Under the pieces are notes generated by a model, which did not search any database, was not told the DNA's origin, and saw only the letters and a list, made by a program, of their open reading frames with translations. A DNA stretch of 64,000 bases from assembly GCA_052400685.1 (NCBI GenBank), contig JBQTGJ010000007.1. One strand, written 5' to 3'. This DNA comes from CAZHHH01 sp052400685 (GTDB lineage: Bacteria; Bacteroidota; Bacteroidia; Bacteroidales; Marinilabiliaceae). Numbering within the stretch: the stretch's first letter is position 1; every line of letters begins with the position of its first letter. The position numbers and the translations under genes are program-made. Below, piece after piece: positions 7,795 to 18,300 of the stretch.

Positions 7795-8583
7795 ATGAAA
7801 AAGTTGTTGGTCATAGTGTTTTTAACGGGGATTAGTTTTTTAGGATTTGGGCAAAAGAACATCCTGCTCGACAATTATTATAACAATGAAATTAGTGGAA
7901 AGACGGGTAATCCCTATCACTATTTATGGGAAGACACGGATTTGAGCGGCTTTTCGCAATTTGGGAAGTTATTTACGGATAAAGGGTGTCGTTTATCGTT
8001 GCTTGGTTCAAAACCGAGCCGTCGTACGTTAAAGGATGCCAGTGTTTATATTATAGTTGATCCTGATACCCGGAATGAGACCGAAGATCCAAAATTTATG
8101 GATGATAAGGCTGCGAAACAGATTGTGGCATGGGTTAGACGCGGGGGTGTATTATTGGTACTGGCCAATGATTCAAAAAATTGTGAGCTGGATAAGTTAA
8201 ATCTGCTGATGTCGAAATTTGGGATGCATTTTAATGACGATATTCTGCATCAGGAAAAGTCGCAACACGGGAAACCACGAAATTTTAACAGCTGTGCTTC
8301 CACCGATCTGCCCGATCATGTTTTATTTAAAGATGTGACGAAGATATTTATCAAGGGACTTTCATCCATTACATGTTCACAACCTGCTGTTCCGATACTG
8401 GAGGAAAATGGAGCTGTTATTATTGCCGAAGCCCGCCTTGGTAAGGGCAAAGTCATTGCCGTTGGTGATCCCTGGCTTTATAATGAATATATTGATCATT
8501 TGTTCCTTCCGTCAGATTTTGACAACTATCAGGCTGCAAAGAATCTCGTTGATTTATTGTTGGATGGTTCTGATGTGAAATGA
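7795..8583 (+). CDS. Secreted GATase/ThuA-like protein of the type found with GH88/GH105 hydrolases
   Basis: A 262-residue secreted protein with a signal peptide (to about residue 20, ending FLGFGQ). The body starts ILLDNYYNNE and carries YIIVDPDTRNETEDP, a beta-alpha unit IVAWVRRGGVLLVLANDS and the ending GKGKVIAVGDPWLYNEYIDH. This pattern matches the GATase-like domain usually appended to unsaturated rhamnogalacturonyl hydrolases (GH88/GH105) in Bacteroidota. Here it stands alone, with no glycosidase domain. A role in periplasmic carbohydrate processing or binding is inferred. It converges on the HTCS gene and is separated from it by a terminator hairpin. Confidence 0.7.
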   Translation: MKKLLVIVFLTGISFLGFGQKNILLDNYYNNEISGKTGNPYHYLWEDTDLSGFSQFGKLFTDKGCRLSLLGSKPSRRTLKDASVYIIVDPDTRNETEDPKFMDDKAAKQIVAWVRRGGVLLVLANDSKNCELDKLNLLMSKFGMHFNDDILHQEKSQHGKPRNFNSCASTDLPDHVLFKDVTKIFIKGLSSITCSQPAVPILEENGAVIIAEARLGKGKVIAVGDPWLYNEYIDHLFLPSDFDNYQAAKNLVDLLLDGSDVK

Positions 8584-8636
8584 TTTTTTCACTGGTGCTG
8601 GCAAGAACCGTTAAACTTCGGCTTTACTTTTAATTT

Positions 8637-8673
8637 CAAAATGGTTATTTACTGTAGTAAATGACCATTTTTT
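8637..8673. terminator. Bidirectional rho-independent terminator
   Basis: AAAATGGTTATTTAC, loop TGTA, GTAAATGACCATTTT, then a T-run. The stem is 15 bp with a single G-U pair. It lies between the convergent genes ending at 8583 (+) and 8729 (-) and can serve both. Confidence 0.75.
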
Positions 8674-8728
8674 GGTCTTTGAAGTCTTGAATTTGGGCAT
8701 TTTTCATCAAGCACTTGTTTTTTGCTGA

Positions 8729-11700
8729 TTATATTTTGTTGTTTTTCTTCTGATATTGTGAAGGGGTTAGGCCATAATTTTTTTTGAAAGAGGTTCCAAA
8801 GTAACTGACATCTTTGAAGCCACATTTAAAGGCCACTTCAGAAATTGAAAGATTGTTTTCTTCTAACATATCGGCCGCCTTCATCATTTTTATTTTTCGG
8901 ATAAAGGTGTTTGGGTTGATATTGAGCAGTTCTGAAGTTTTTCGGTATAGCATAGAGTTACTTATGGACAATTCCTCGGCTAATGTTTTAACACTAAAGT
9001 CGGGGTTTGACAGGTTTTTTTCAATAATTTGCCGGGCACTGGCCATAAAATCATTTTGTTTTTTGTTTTCATTGTGGTCAAAATCTTTTATCCGTGTCTT
9101 ATCTTTTTTTTGTTGTTCCAGTAATGCTTCTATCCTGGCCAGTAAAATGTTCATACTGAAAGGTTTTGTAATATAGCTGTCGGCGCCTGCGCGGTATCCT
9201 TCAGCTCGTTCTTCGTCTGATATTTTGGCGGTGAGCAGGATCACGTTTATCCTCGATGTTGTTTCATTTTTTTTGATTTTTCGGCACAATTCAATGCCAT
9301 TCATCGAAGGCATGATAACATCCGAAATAATGAGGTTTGGTCTTTTATTTCGAGCTGTTTCGTATCCAATTATTCCGTTGGGGGCTTCAATAACAGAAAA
9401 TAAGGGTTCCAGACTACTTTTAAGCAATTTTCTGAAGTCGGCATTGTCTTCAACAATAAGGATCACTGGTTTGTCTTCGAACGATTGTTGAAGATTTTTA
9501 ATTCTGAGGATAACCTCTTCTTCATCACCATCGTCGGGTTTCAGAAGCGCGATTGGCATCTGATTTTGTCGGTTTTCAGCTATTTCAGATTTGTCGTAAG
9601 CATTTTTATTTATAGGAATGGAGAAAGAAATATCAGTTCCTTCACCTGACTTGCTTTTGAGGTCAATGGATCCTTTGTGTGTTTCGATCATTGATTTTGT
9701 GAGGGCCAGACCAATTCCGAAACCGCCTGTTTTTTGGTAGTTACGGTTAACGGAATGATAACGATCAAAGATTTTAGCTAGCTGATCGGGTTCAATTCCT
9801 TTGCCGGTATCTTTTATGGTGAAGTGAGCCAACGTTTGGTTTTCTGATTTAGAAAGGTTCAGGTCGATGGAAATAGTTTCTCCTTTTGGGGTGAATTTAA
9901 AGGCGTTTGATAACAGGTTGTAAAGAATAATATCGAGTTTTTCCTGATCGAACCAAAGATTAGATTCGGGGCAATTTATCTCACAATTAAATGTTATCTG
10001 ATTTTTTCTGGCGAGGGGAATAAAATTGTCACAGATATTTTGAGTGAATTTATTTAAGTTTTCAGCCCCAACAGACAACGTCAGTTGTTTTGCTTCTGAT
10101 TGGCTGTAATACAGGAATTGACGGTTGAGGCGGTTGAGGCGGTTAATGTTTCTTTCGGCCAGGGCTAAATCTTTGCTGTTGGGAGCCTTTCGTTCATCTC
10201 TCCAGACGTCAATCAGGCAGGCAAGAATATTTAGGGGTGTAAGAAATTCGTGTGAGATGTTTGCAAAGAGACCTTGCTTGAAAAGGTTGAGTTTATCGGA
10301 TTTTTGTCTTTCTATATGTTCTATTTCCAGGTCTTGTTTTACCTTTTGACTCTTTTTTTCAATACGGAATATCAATAAAATGAAGGCCCCGAAAATGAAT
10401 AAATAGATTGAAAAGGCCCACCATGTTTTATAGGGAGCCGGTTTAACTTTAATAAATAGTTGTTCCGGCGTTTGGTTCCATTGCCCCTGACTGTTTGAGC
10501 CTTTGATTTTAAGGGTATATTTTCCCGGTTTCAAATTGGCGTAATTGAGAAAACGCATATCGGCATCTATAATTCTCCAATCCTCTTCCAGACCTTCGAG
10601 GCGTACTGCATATTTGTTGTTTTCGGGTTGGGAATAGGAAAGAGCTGCAAAAGTGACTGAAAAATTATTATTCAGATGATTTAAAACCAGAGGTTGTTCA
10701 GAGGTCGTAGTAGTTATCACAGGTTTGTTCATTACTTTAACATCAGTGATTACTACAGGTGGAATAAAATTGTTTGGTTTGAGATCAATGGGGTTAAAGT
10801 AATTGAAGCCATTATTTCCGCCGAAATAGAGGCCGCCTTGATTGTCTTTAAAGGAGGCTCCTTTATTAAAAATATTACCTTGAAGACCGTTTTCCCGTAA
10901 GAAATAATTTGAGCGGATTTCGTGTGTTGAGAGATTCATTTTTGTAAGCCCCCGGTTGGTGCCTATCCAAAGATTGTTCTGATTGTCCTGATTGATTGTA
11001 TATATGATATCACCGGCAACCGACGAAGAGCATGAACTGAACTTTCTTTGTTTAGGCGCCCATTTGAACAGTCCACCACCTCCCGATCCCACCCATAGGT
11101 TATGCGAGGTATCCTCAAAAAGTGTAAGGATATGATCTGTTATTAAGTTGTTGCTGTCTTTTTGGGCCGATTGAAATCTTTCGAAAAGAAGCGGGTAATG
11201 GTTTCTTATATCAGAGGTTGACAGGTTTACGCCTCCGTCAAAAGTAGCAATCCACAAATGATGGTTGTGATCGATAAGAATTTTGGAAATCCGGTTGCTG
11301 CTGAGTGATTCGTAATTACCGTCTTCAGAAGCATATCTCAGAATAATGAAATTGTTAAAATTTGCAGGTTCAGAAGCAATTATCTTATAAAGGCCATTTT
11401 CTGTGCCGACCCAGATATTTCCAAAAGAGTCTTCCTGTATGTCGGATATTTCGCGCGAAGGGAAGTTATATTGAGTTGCAGTTTTGTTGATGATAAGATA
11501 TTTACCCGTTTTAGGATTTACTTTTATGATACCCATATATCTGGTACCGAGCCATAGAAACCCTTTGGAGTCCCAGAGGAAACAGTTTACAGTATTGAGA
11601 TCGGCAGGCAAATGATCGAAACCTGGCAGCTGCGTGAATTTGGTAAAAGTTTGATTTTTGAGGTTGTATTTGCCAAATCCATGGCTTTTAACACCAATGA

Positions 11701-12883
11701 GTAAATCGTCCTCCGGTGTTTTGATAAAAGCAGTTACCGATTGTGATAGCAGTTGTTCGGAATCGTTGTTTATATATGACGTTTTAAACATTTTTATTTT
11801 GTTGTCAATTTTATTAATTCCACCGCCTGATGTGCCTAACCAAATCAGACCGGAAGCGTCGCATAAAACTGTATAGGCTTCGTTGTTTGAGATTCTGTGG
11901 TTTCTGCTTTCGGTGTTGAATTGCAGGAAGGCGGAGTCAGAATGTTTTGGATTTTCTATCCGGAATAGCCCAGTGGCCGATCCAACCCATAGGTTACTAT
12001 CCTGGTCAAAAGTCAGATCAAAAATAATATTACTTGCCTCCATGGATTCTTGCTGTCTGAGATCCAGGTGTTTTTTAACAATTAATGAGTCTCCTTCAAG
12101 GGAGAGATAAATAATTCCTTCGCCCCATAGTCCCAGCCAATATTCATTGTCTCCGTTTTGCGTCATCGAAAAAGGTGAGAAATAATTTAATTTAAGAGGA
12201 ATGTCAGATTTGGTCCATGATTTAATAAAATTGTGTGTTTGATCCACTAGGGTAAGTGCGCCCTGCCATGAGCATATCCAAATATTATTCAGGTTATCTT
12301 TTGCGATATGCGTGATCCAGTCGGAGTTCATACCTGTGGAACTTTGGGAGGTATTGTAGCGGGCAATAATTCCTTTTTTGGGGTCGAGGACTTCCACCCC
12401 GGCACCTGAGCTTCCGATCCAGATGTGGTTTTGTTTGTCTACCGCAAGGGTGTTGATTACATCGTATGATAAGGCATAAGGCGCCTGCGTGTGGGTGTTG
12501 AAAAAGGCGAAAGTTTCCATTTCGCGGTTTAGCCGGGCGACCCCCCGGTCTGTGGCGCACCATAAAAAACCTTCCGAGTCTTCATCAATTGCATTGAATG
12601 AGTTGGTGATCAGTCCCTTGTTGTGGTGTGAAGAAATGGAGAAGGTTTTAAGGACATAGCCATCATAGCGGATTAGCCCTTCGGTGGTGCAGAACCATAA
12701 GAATCCTTCGGAATCCTGAAAAACATTTTTCACATCGTCTGAGGGAAGGCCCTGGTTGCTGCTGATCACATTAATAACATAATTGTCCTGCACGCTCGCA
12801 GCCTGCAGTGTTTTACTGCAAAAGGTTATTAAAGTCAATATAATAAACCCTGAAGCTATAAAATTTTCAACAGTAGATTTCAT
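8729..12883 (-). CDS. Hybrid two-component system regulator (HTCS) of the polysaccharide locus
   Basis: A 1384-residue one-protein signalling system. In order: signal peptide (1-28); about 14 Reg_prop beta-propeller repeats with recurring LWIGT/NIWVGT motifs (30-720) forming the periplasmic sensor; Y_Y_Y domain (about 730-800); one membrane segment (about 814-838); histidine kinase with His878 in SHEFLTPLN; ATPase with NLLSNAFKFTPKG and the GFGIGLAL loop (to about 1100); receiver domain with phosphoacceptor Asp1188 in ISDVIMPS; AraC-type HTH (about 1280-1380, ending YGLTPSQYQ). Family members bind an oligosaccharide in the periplasm and switch on the adjacent SusCD operon. It is divergent from the GH30 gene. 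All key residues are present. Confidence 0.96.
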   Translation of the reverse strand: MKSTVENFIASGFIILTLITFCSKTLQAASVQDNYVINVISSNQGLPSDDVKNVFQDSEGFLWFCTTEGLIRYDGYVLKTFSISSHHNKGLITNSFNAIDEDSEGFLWCATDRGVARLNREMETFAFFNTHTQAPYALSYDVINTLAVDKQNHIWIGSSGAGVEVLDPKKGIIARYNTSQSSTGMNSDWITHIAKDNLNNIWICSWQGALTLVDQTHNFIKSWTKSDIPLKLNYFSPFSMTQNGDNEYWLGLWGEGIIYLSLEGDSLIVKKHLDLRQQESMEASNIIFDLTFDQDSNLWVGSATGLFRIENPKHSDSAFLQFNTESRNHRISNNEAYTVLCDASGLIWLGTSGGGINKIDNKIKMFKTSYINNDSEQLLSQSVTAFIKTPEDDLLIGVKSHGFGKYNLKNQTFTKFTQLPGFDHLPADLNTVNCFLWDSKGFLWLGTRYMGIIKVNPKTGKYLIINKTATQYNFPSREISDIQEDSFGNIWVGTENGLYKIIASEPANFNNFIILRYASEDGNYESLSSNRISKILIDHNHHLWIATFDGGVNLSTSDIRNHYPLLFERFQSAQKDSNNLITDHILTLFEDTSHNLWVGSGGGGLFKWAPKQRKFSSCSSSVAGDIIYTINQDNQNNLWIGTNRGLTKMNLSTHEIRSNYFLRENGLQGNIFNKGASFKDNQGGLYFGGNNGFNYFNPIDLKPNNFIPPVVITDVKVMNKPVITTTTSEQPLVLNHLNNNFSVTFAALSYSQPENNKYAVRLEGLEEDWRIIDADMRFLNYANLKPGKYTLKIKGSNSQGQWNQTPEQLFIKVKPAPYKTWWAFSIYLFIFGAFILLIFRIEKKSQKVKQDLEIEHIERQKSDKLNLFKQGLFANISHEFLTPLNILACLIDVWRDERKAPNSKDLALAERNINRLNRLNRQFLYYSQSEAKQLTLSVGAENLNKFTQNICDNFIPLARKNQITFNCEINCPESNLWFDQEKLDIILYNLLSNAFKFTPKGETISIDLNLSKSENQTLAHFTIKDTGKGIEPDQLAKIFDRYHSVNRNYQKTGGFGIGLALTKSMIETHKGSIDLKSKSGEGTDISFSIPINKNAYDKSEIAENRQNQMPIALLKPDDGDEEEVILRIKNLQQSFEDKPVILIVEDNADFRKLLKSSLEPLFSVIEAPNGIIGYETARNKRPNLIISDVIMPSMNGIELCRKIKKNETTSRINVILLTAKISDEERAEGYRAGADSYITKPFSMNILLARIEALLEQQKKDKTRIKDFDHNENKKQNDFMASARQIIEKNLSNPDFSVKTLAEELSISNSMLYRKTSELLNINPNTFIRKIKMMKAADMLEENNLSISEVAFKCGFKDVSYFGTSFKKNYGLTPSQYQKKNNKI

Positions 12884-13227
12884 GTGGTGTCTAATTATTC
12901 CCAGTGGTGCGATTTGCTTTGATGATTTTGTTTCCTTATTTGTCAGTTGAACAAAATCAGGTCGTTATTTTACCGTCACTCAACGTTTGAATAAGTTTTA
13001 GTTTTTCGTTAAAAATTCTTTTCTGTCCTCGTTAATTGGCTAAAAATACAAAAAATATGAATGATTTTTAATATTTGTTATTAATTATAAGATAGTCAGT
13101 GGGTTAAAATTGGTTTTTAAAATTCAAATTGATTAAAAAACAAAGTGATTTGAATGAAAAGTAGTGTTAAGCCGTCAGTATATTGACTTATTTAGATGTT
13201 GCTATTTAAATTTTAACAATTTATTAC
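12884..13227. promoter_or_regulatory. Divergent intergenic region between HTCS and GH30
   Basis: This 344-bp AT-rich region should contain the promoters of both the HTCS regulator and the GH30 gene, and probably the HTCS binding site. No perfect TAnnTTTG element or obvious direct repeat was found by eye, so no individual site is called. Confidence 0.4.
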
Positions 13228-14829
13228 ATGCAAAGAGTTTTTGTCTTTTTATGCGTATTTGTTTGGTTAGGCTTGTCGCTTTTTGGTCAAAAAGAGAATC
13301 GCGTATTACTACATATAGAACAAGACCACGAGTTTCAAGTGATGCATTCCTTTGGGGCATCAGATGCCTGGCGTTGTCAGTTTGTGGGGCTTAACTGGCC
13401 CGAGTCAAAAAAGCAACAAATGGCTGAGTGGTTGTTTAGTAAGGAAATGGATAAAGAAGGTAATCCTTTGGGAATCGGGTTGTCAATGTGGCGGTTTTAT
13501 ATTGGTGCCGGAAGTATGGAGCAGGGTGACAGCAGCGGAATTATGAATCCGTGGCGTCGGGCAGAATGTTTTTTGACCAGTGACCAAACGTATGATTGGT
13601 CCAAACAATTGGGGCAGCAGTGGTTTTTGCGGCAGGCTCACAAATATGGTGTGGAAAATACAATCGCTTTCTCAAACTCGGCTCCTGTTTACTATACGAT
13701 AAATGGAAAAGCTTTTTCGCCCGGACAGGGACGCACAGGCTTGAATATTAGGGATGATAAACTTGATGATTACGCCCGGTTTTTGGCAGATGTGTGTGCG
13801 CATTTTGAGAAACAGGGATTGAAATTTGATTACTTAAGTCCCTTTAATGAGCCGCAATGGGATTGGAGTAATCCCACACAGGAAGGAACGCCGGCGACCA
13901 ATGACGATCTGTTTCGGTTTACGGTTTTTCTTAACAGGCAGCTGGAACAGCGGGGTCTGAACACCAGATTGGCACTTGGAGAGGCCGCTGAATACAAGTT
14001 TTTGTATGAAGAGCAGAAGGACTACGCGGGTCGCTCAAATCAGTTCAAAGTGTTTTTGTCCCCGGAAAGTCCTTTTTATATAGGAAAATTCAGCTGTGTT
14101 GAGTCACTGTTTTCGGCCCACAGTTATTTTAGCACCTGGCCGGTTACAAAATTAATTGATGAGAGATTAAAGCTGCGACACAATCTGGATCAAATTAATC
14201 CTGATATGGATTTTTGGCAAAGTGAATTCTGCATCCTTGAGAAAAATGATGATATAAAGGGAGGCAACGGACGTGATTTGGGCATGGGCACGGCTTTATA
14301 TGTGGCGCGTGTTATCCATCACGATTTAACGCTGACCAATGCTTCTTCCTGGCAGTGGTGGACAGCTATCACGCAGTGTGACTATAAAGACGGTCTAATC
14401 TATCTGGACAATAACAACAACGGCATTCCTTCTCAGCATCATCCCGATAATCAGAAATTGAAATTTGATGGTCGTTTTCACGATTCCAAGTTGATGTGGG
14501 CAATGGGAAATTATTCGCGGTTTGTCAGACCCGGTATGGTAAGAGTTAATGTAACCGTTGGCGATGTTCATGATTTGTATGAACAAGCGGGTTCGCTGAT
14601 GATTTCGGCCTTTAAGAACAATTCGACCCGAGAGTTGGTGCTTGTGGCAGTTAATTACTCGAATGAGAATTATTCTTTTGAATTGGATGATAAAGAAGCG
14701 TTTGATGGGGAGGTGAAGACGTATGTTACTTCTGATATACATAACCTGACCTTCTTTGGAGCCGGCCTCAATGATATTACAATTGGAGCCAAAAGTGTGA
14801 AAACGATAATTCTCAGATATAAAGATTGA
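13228..14829 (+). CDS. Secreted glycoside hydrolase family 30 enzyme
   Basis: A 533-residue GH30-type retaining glycosidase: signal peptide (about 1-21), (beta/alpha)8 barrel and a C-terminal beta domain (from about 430). The general acid/base is Glu208 in SPFNEPQWDWS; the nucleophile is Glu333 in FWQSEFCIL. SSWQWWTAIT and the early HSFGASDAWRCQFVG also fit the family. The overall layout resembles GH30 endo-beta-1,6-galactanases more than glucosylceramidases or xylanases, but subfamily assignment needs a tree. It is expected in the periplasm or at the cell surface, and is transcribed in the same direction as the SusCD genes, 490 bp upstream of them. Confidence 0.9.
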   Translation: MQRVFVFLCVFVWLGLSLFGQKENRVLLHIEQDHEFQVMHSFGASDAWRCQFVGLNWPESKKQQMAEWLFSKEMDKEGNPLGIGLSMWRFYIGAGSMEQGDSSGIMNPWRRAECFLTSDQTYDWSKQLGQQWFLRQAHKYGVENTIAFSNSAPVYYTINGKAFSPGQGRTGLNIRDDKLDDYARFLADVCAHFEKQGLKFDYLSPFNEPQWDWSNPTQEGTPATNDDLFRFTVFLNRQLEQRGLNTRLALGEAAEYKFLYEEQKDYAGRSNQFKVFLSPESPFYIGKFSCVESLFSAHSYFSTWPVTKLIDERLKLRHNLDQINPDMDFWQSEFCILEKNDDIKGGNGRDLGMGTALYVARVIHHDLTLTNASSWQWWTAITQCDYKDGLIYLDNNNNGIPSQHHPDNQKLKFDGRFHDSKLMWAMGNYSRFVRPGMVRVNVTVGDVHDLYEQAGSLMISAFKNNSTRELVLVAVNYSNENYSFELDDKEAFDGEVKTYVTSDIHNLTFFGAGLNDITIGAKSVKTIILRYKD

Positions 14830-14908
14830 TGAATCGTAGCTCCTGGAGGTGAACCGAAACTGATAATATGATAATTGAATTTTCTATTAATCAATAAAAC
14901 CAAGTTTT

Positions 14909-15067
14909 ATGAAGAGAAATGTAATGAGGGGTGCTTGGCCGAGAACTCTATCGACAGATGAGAAAGCTTCATTTTTGGGGCTTATGAAGCCTGAGGAATG
15001 TGAGTATACTGTCGTAAATTACTATTTTGAAAGTCAGAGTAACGAAATAATGGTGTTTCCTAGCTGA
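14909..15067 (+). other. Uncertain small open frame
   Basis: Starts at ATG 14909 and encodes 52 residues (MKRNVMRGAWPRTLSTDEKA...). It ends 11 bases before the next frame. No known family is recognised and it may be chance. It is listed because, together with the next frame, it fills much of the gap between GH30 and SusC. Confidence 0.2.
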
Positions 15068-15078
15068 CACGAAGTAGG

Positions 15079-15270
15079 ATGTTGTTGTCATTCTTAATTT
15101 TCGGATTAATAATCGGGGAATGTGATGATGACAATGAAAAGAGTTGGAGCGTGGATAACGATCCAGTCTTTGTTTTGAAGGCGACGGAAATTCATGCCGG
15201 ACAAGTTGGTCCCATTCAACAAAAGTTAAATTTATTATTTGGAATTTATAGAATCGATGGAATTCAGTAG
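15079..15270 (+). pseudogene. Small lipoprotein-like frame, possibly a gene remnant
   Basis: A 63-residue frame beginning with a hydrophobic segment and a cysteine followed by acidic residues (LLSFLIFGLIIGECDDDNE), reminiscent of the lipoprotein N-termini common in polysaccharide loci. After that cysteine comes WSVDNDPVFVLKATEIH before the frame ends. The lipobox is not canonical (Glu precedes Cys). It is far shorter than a SusE/SusF-type lipoprotein, so if genuine it is likely a truncated remnant. It lies 49 bases upstream of susC. Confidence 0.3.
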
Positions 15271-15319
15271 AAGTCTCAGTGATTCTATTGAGTTTTATTC
15301 TAATTAAACAAACAAGATT

Positions 15320-18300
15320 ATGAAACATTCATTATGTATCCACGGATTAAGCCCGTGCATGCGAAAAGGCCTTAGGAGAATCTCCCTGGGGTTGCTTTTA
15401 ATGATTAATCCCTATTTGGGTCAACTAGCATCGGCAGAGCAATCAGCTTCAAATAATGGCCTTACCAATTCAAGGCATGATGATTTGAATGTAGTTCAGC
15501 AACAAAAAGCAATAACAATAACAGGTAAAGTCAGTGACGCAAGCGGTGAACCTATTCCTGGAGTTACCGTATTGATAAAAGGTACAACCAAAGGAACGAT
15601 TACCGATATGAATGGTAATTATAGTCTTTCGGGAGCTACTGAGGAAGATGTGTTGGTGTTTACATTTATAGGTATGATTACACAAGAGCATCTGATTGGA
15701 AGTCAGTCCAGTATCGACGTTGTTCTTAAGAATGAATTTGTAGGGTTAGATGAGGTTGTAGTTGTTGGTTATGGATCCCAATCGAAGCGAAAAGTAACAA
15801 CAGCCATTAGTAGTGTTGACTCGGAAGAAATCACACGTTCGTCATCAACCACTACCGCCGGAGCTCTTACCGGAAAGATGGCGGGTGTTGTTACCCGAGC
15901 AAAAGATTCAAGACCGGGACGTGGTATTGGTATTGAAATCCGTAACATGGGGTCGCCATTATATGTTATTGATGGAATTCCATATGGCGGCGACAATAGT
16001 CGGGACTGGGTAGGTAGATCAAATGTTTCCGGTGCAGATGCTTTTAACAGTTTGAACATGGAGGATATTGAAAGTATCACTGTTCTTAAAGATGCATCGG
16101 CTGCTATTTATGGTTTGCGTGCTGCCAATGGGGTTGTATTGGTAACCACTAAAAAAGGTAAAAGTGGCGACAAAGTTAAAGTCAATGTCAACAGCTACTA
16201 TGGTTGGCAAAACTTGACCCGTTTTCCTACAATGGCCAACTCCAAACAATATACCAGAGGCCAGTTGGAGGCTATTCAGAACGAAGGAGGCGATCCATCA
16301 AGCTTGTATTCGAAAGAGGAATTTCAAAAATGGCAAGGAGGAACAGAGCAGGGTTACCGAGGCTACGATTATTACGACATTATAATGAGGAAAAATGTGC
16401 CTCAACATAACCTCAATGCCAATGTTAGCGGTGGAACTAAGAAATCGACTTACTATTTTTCAGTAGGAAGCACCGGCCAGGAAGCCATGATGAAAGATTT
16501 TGATTATACAAGGGACAATTTGCAAGTTAATCTGGAAACAAAAATTACCGATAGGTTAACAATCGGTACACAGACCAATGCAAGGCAGGAAACTTCTGAA
16601 GATGTAGGATTGCCTGGCGGTGATGGTTATTGGACAACCATGTTATCGTTGTTTAGTAATGTTCCGTTATACGGTCCATATGCCAACGATAACCCGGAGT
16701 ATATTAATAATTTGCCCAATCGCCCTGATCTTAACCCAGCTCTCTTCACCAGAGATATTGCGGGGTATAAAGACAATTATACCAAAAACTTCAACACCAA
16801 CTTGTATGCGGAGTATAAGTTTGATTTTGGGCTATCGGCAAAGGGAACCTATTCCTACAATTATTCACACCTTGATTTCCATGGTTTCCAGTATTCGTAT
16901 GACGAATACACCTATGATGATGTAAATGACGTGTATAATAAAACGGGAGGACAATCGGCTCGCTGGAGACATGAGTCGTCTGTTAACGCGGTTTCTCGCT
17001 ATTACCAGTTCATGTTGAACTACGATAAGCAATGGGATAATCACAGTTTGGCTGCTACACTCGCCATTGAAAAGTCGGATTACGATAAAACAGAATATCG
17101 TTCCGGTTCGGCGCCTACCAATAATTATATTCCCAACCAAACCTTATCTGATTTGACCGAATATAGTGAAGGGTGGTCGTATCAGGCACGAGGCGGATAT
17201 ATTGGTAGAATCAATTACAACTACAAGGATAAATACATGGTTGAGTTGTTGGGGCGTTACGATGGTTCTTATCTGTATAATGCTGATAACCGTTGGGGAT
17301 TTTTTCCGGGTATTTCTGCCGGATGGCGTATTTCGGATGAGTCCTTCTTTGAAGGCTGGAAAGGTGCGGTTAGTGATTTAAAACTAAGAGCATCAGTTGG
17401 TCAAACAGGAAGTGAATCAGGAGTGAGCGCTTTTGGTTATCTGGGTGGTTATAATTTTAACAATGGCAGTGCCGTTTTGGATGGCGAGTATGTGATTGGA
17501 ATTGCACCCAGAGGATTGCCCGTAACGAATTTGTCATGGGAAAAGAATACCACTTATAATGTGGGTATTGATATGGCTTTTATGGATAGCAAGTTAAGAG
17601 GCTCATTCGATGCTTTTACCAAAGTAATATCAGGTATGCCAGCTTCACGATATGATGTATTACTACCAAGCGAAGTAGGGTATTCATTGCCAAATGAGAA
17701 TTTGAACAAAGCGGCATATAGAGGTTTGGAAGGTATGCTTACTTATTCAAACCATAAAGACGATTTTTATTACACTGTTAGTGGTAATTTTACCTACTCA
17801 CGTTATAGAACCGTAGAAACATACAAACCGAGGTTTGGTAACTCATGGGATGAATATCGTTGGTCAAGTGAAGACAGGGTAGGCGGCATTTATTGGGGCT
17901 ATCAGGTTGTTGGCCAGTTTCAGTCGGAAGAAGAAATTCAGAATTATACGATTGATAACGATGGACAAGGAAATACCACACAATTGCCGGGTGACTTGAT
18001 TTATAAAGATGTTAACGGTGATCGTGTTATTAATGGTTATGATGAACGACCAATTGGCTATCCTACAGGATGGTCGCCAATGTTAGGATTTGGTGGTAAC
18101 ATCAACTTGCAATGGAAAGGTTTTGATATGAACATGGATTTTGCCGGAGCCAGTATGTTCTCTTGGATGCAAAATTATGAAGCCAGAAATCCATTCCACG
18201 CAGGCGGTAACTCACCAGCTTATATTTTGGAAGACAGATGGCATAGAGCCGATCCATATGATGCAAATAGCGAGTGGATTGCAGGTAAATATCCTGCCAT

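Noticed and set aside
12294..12563. 89-residue frame antisense or out of frame inside the HTCS gene
   Set aside because: Lies within a well supported gene in another frame; the many other frames overlapping genes were dismissed for the same reason.
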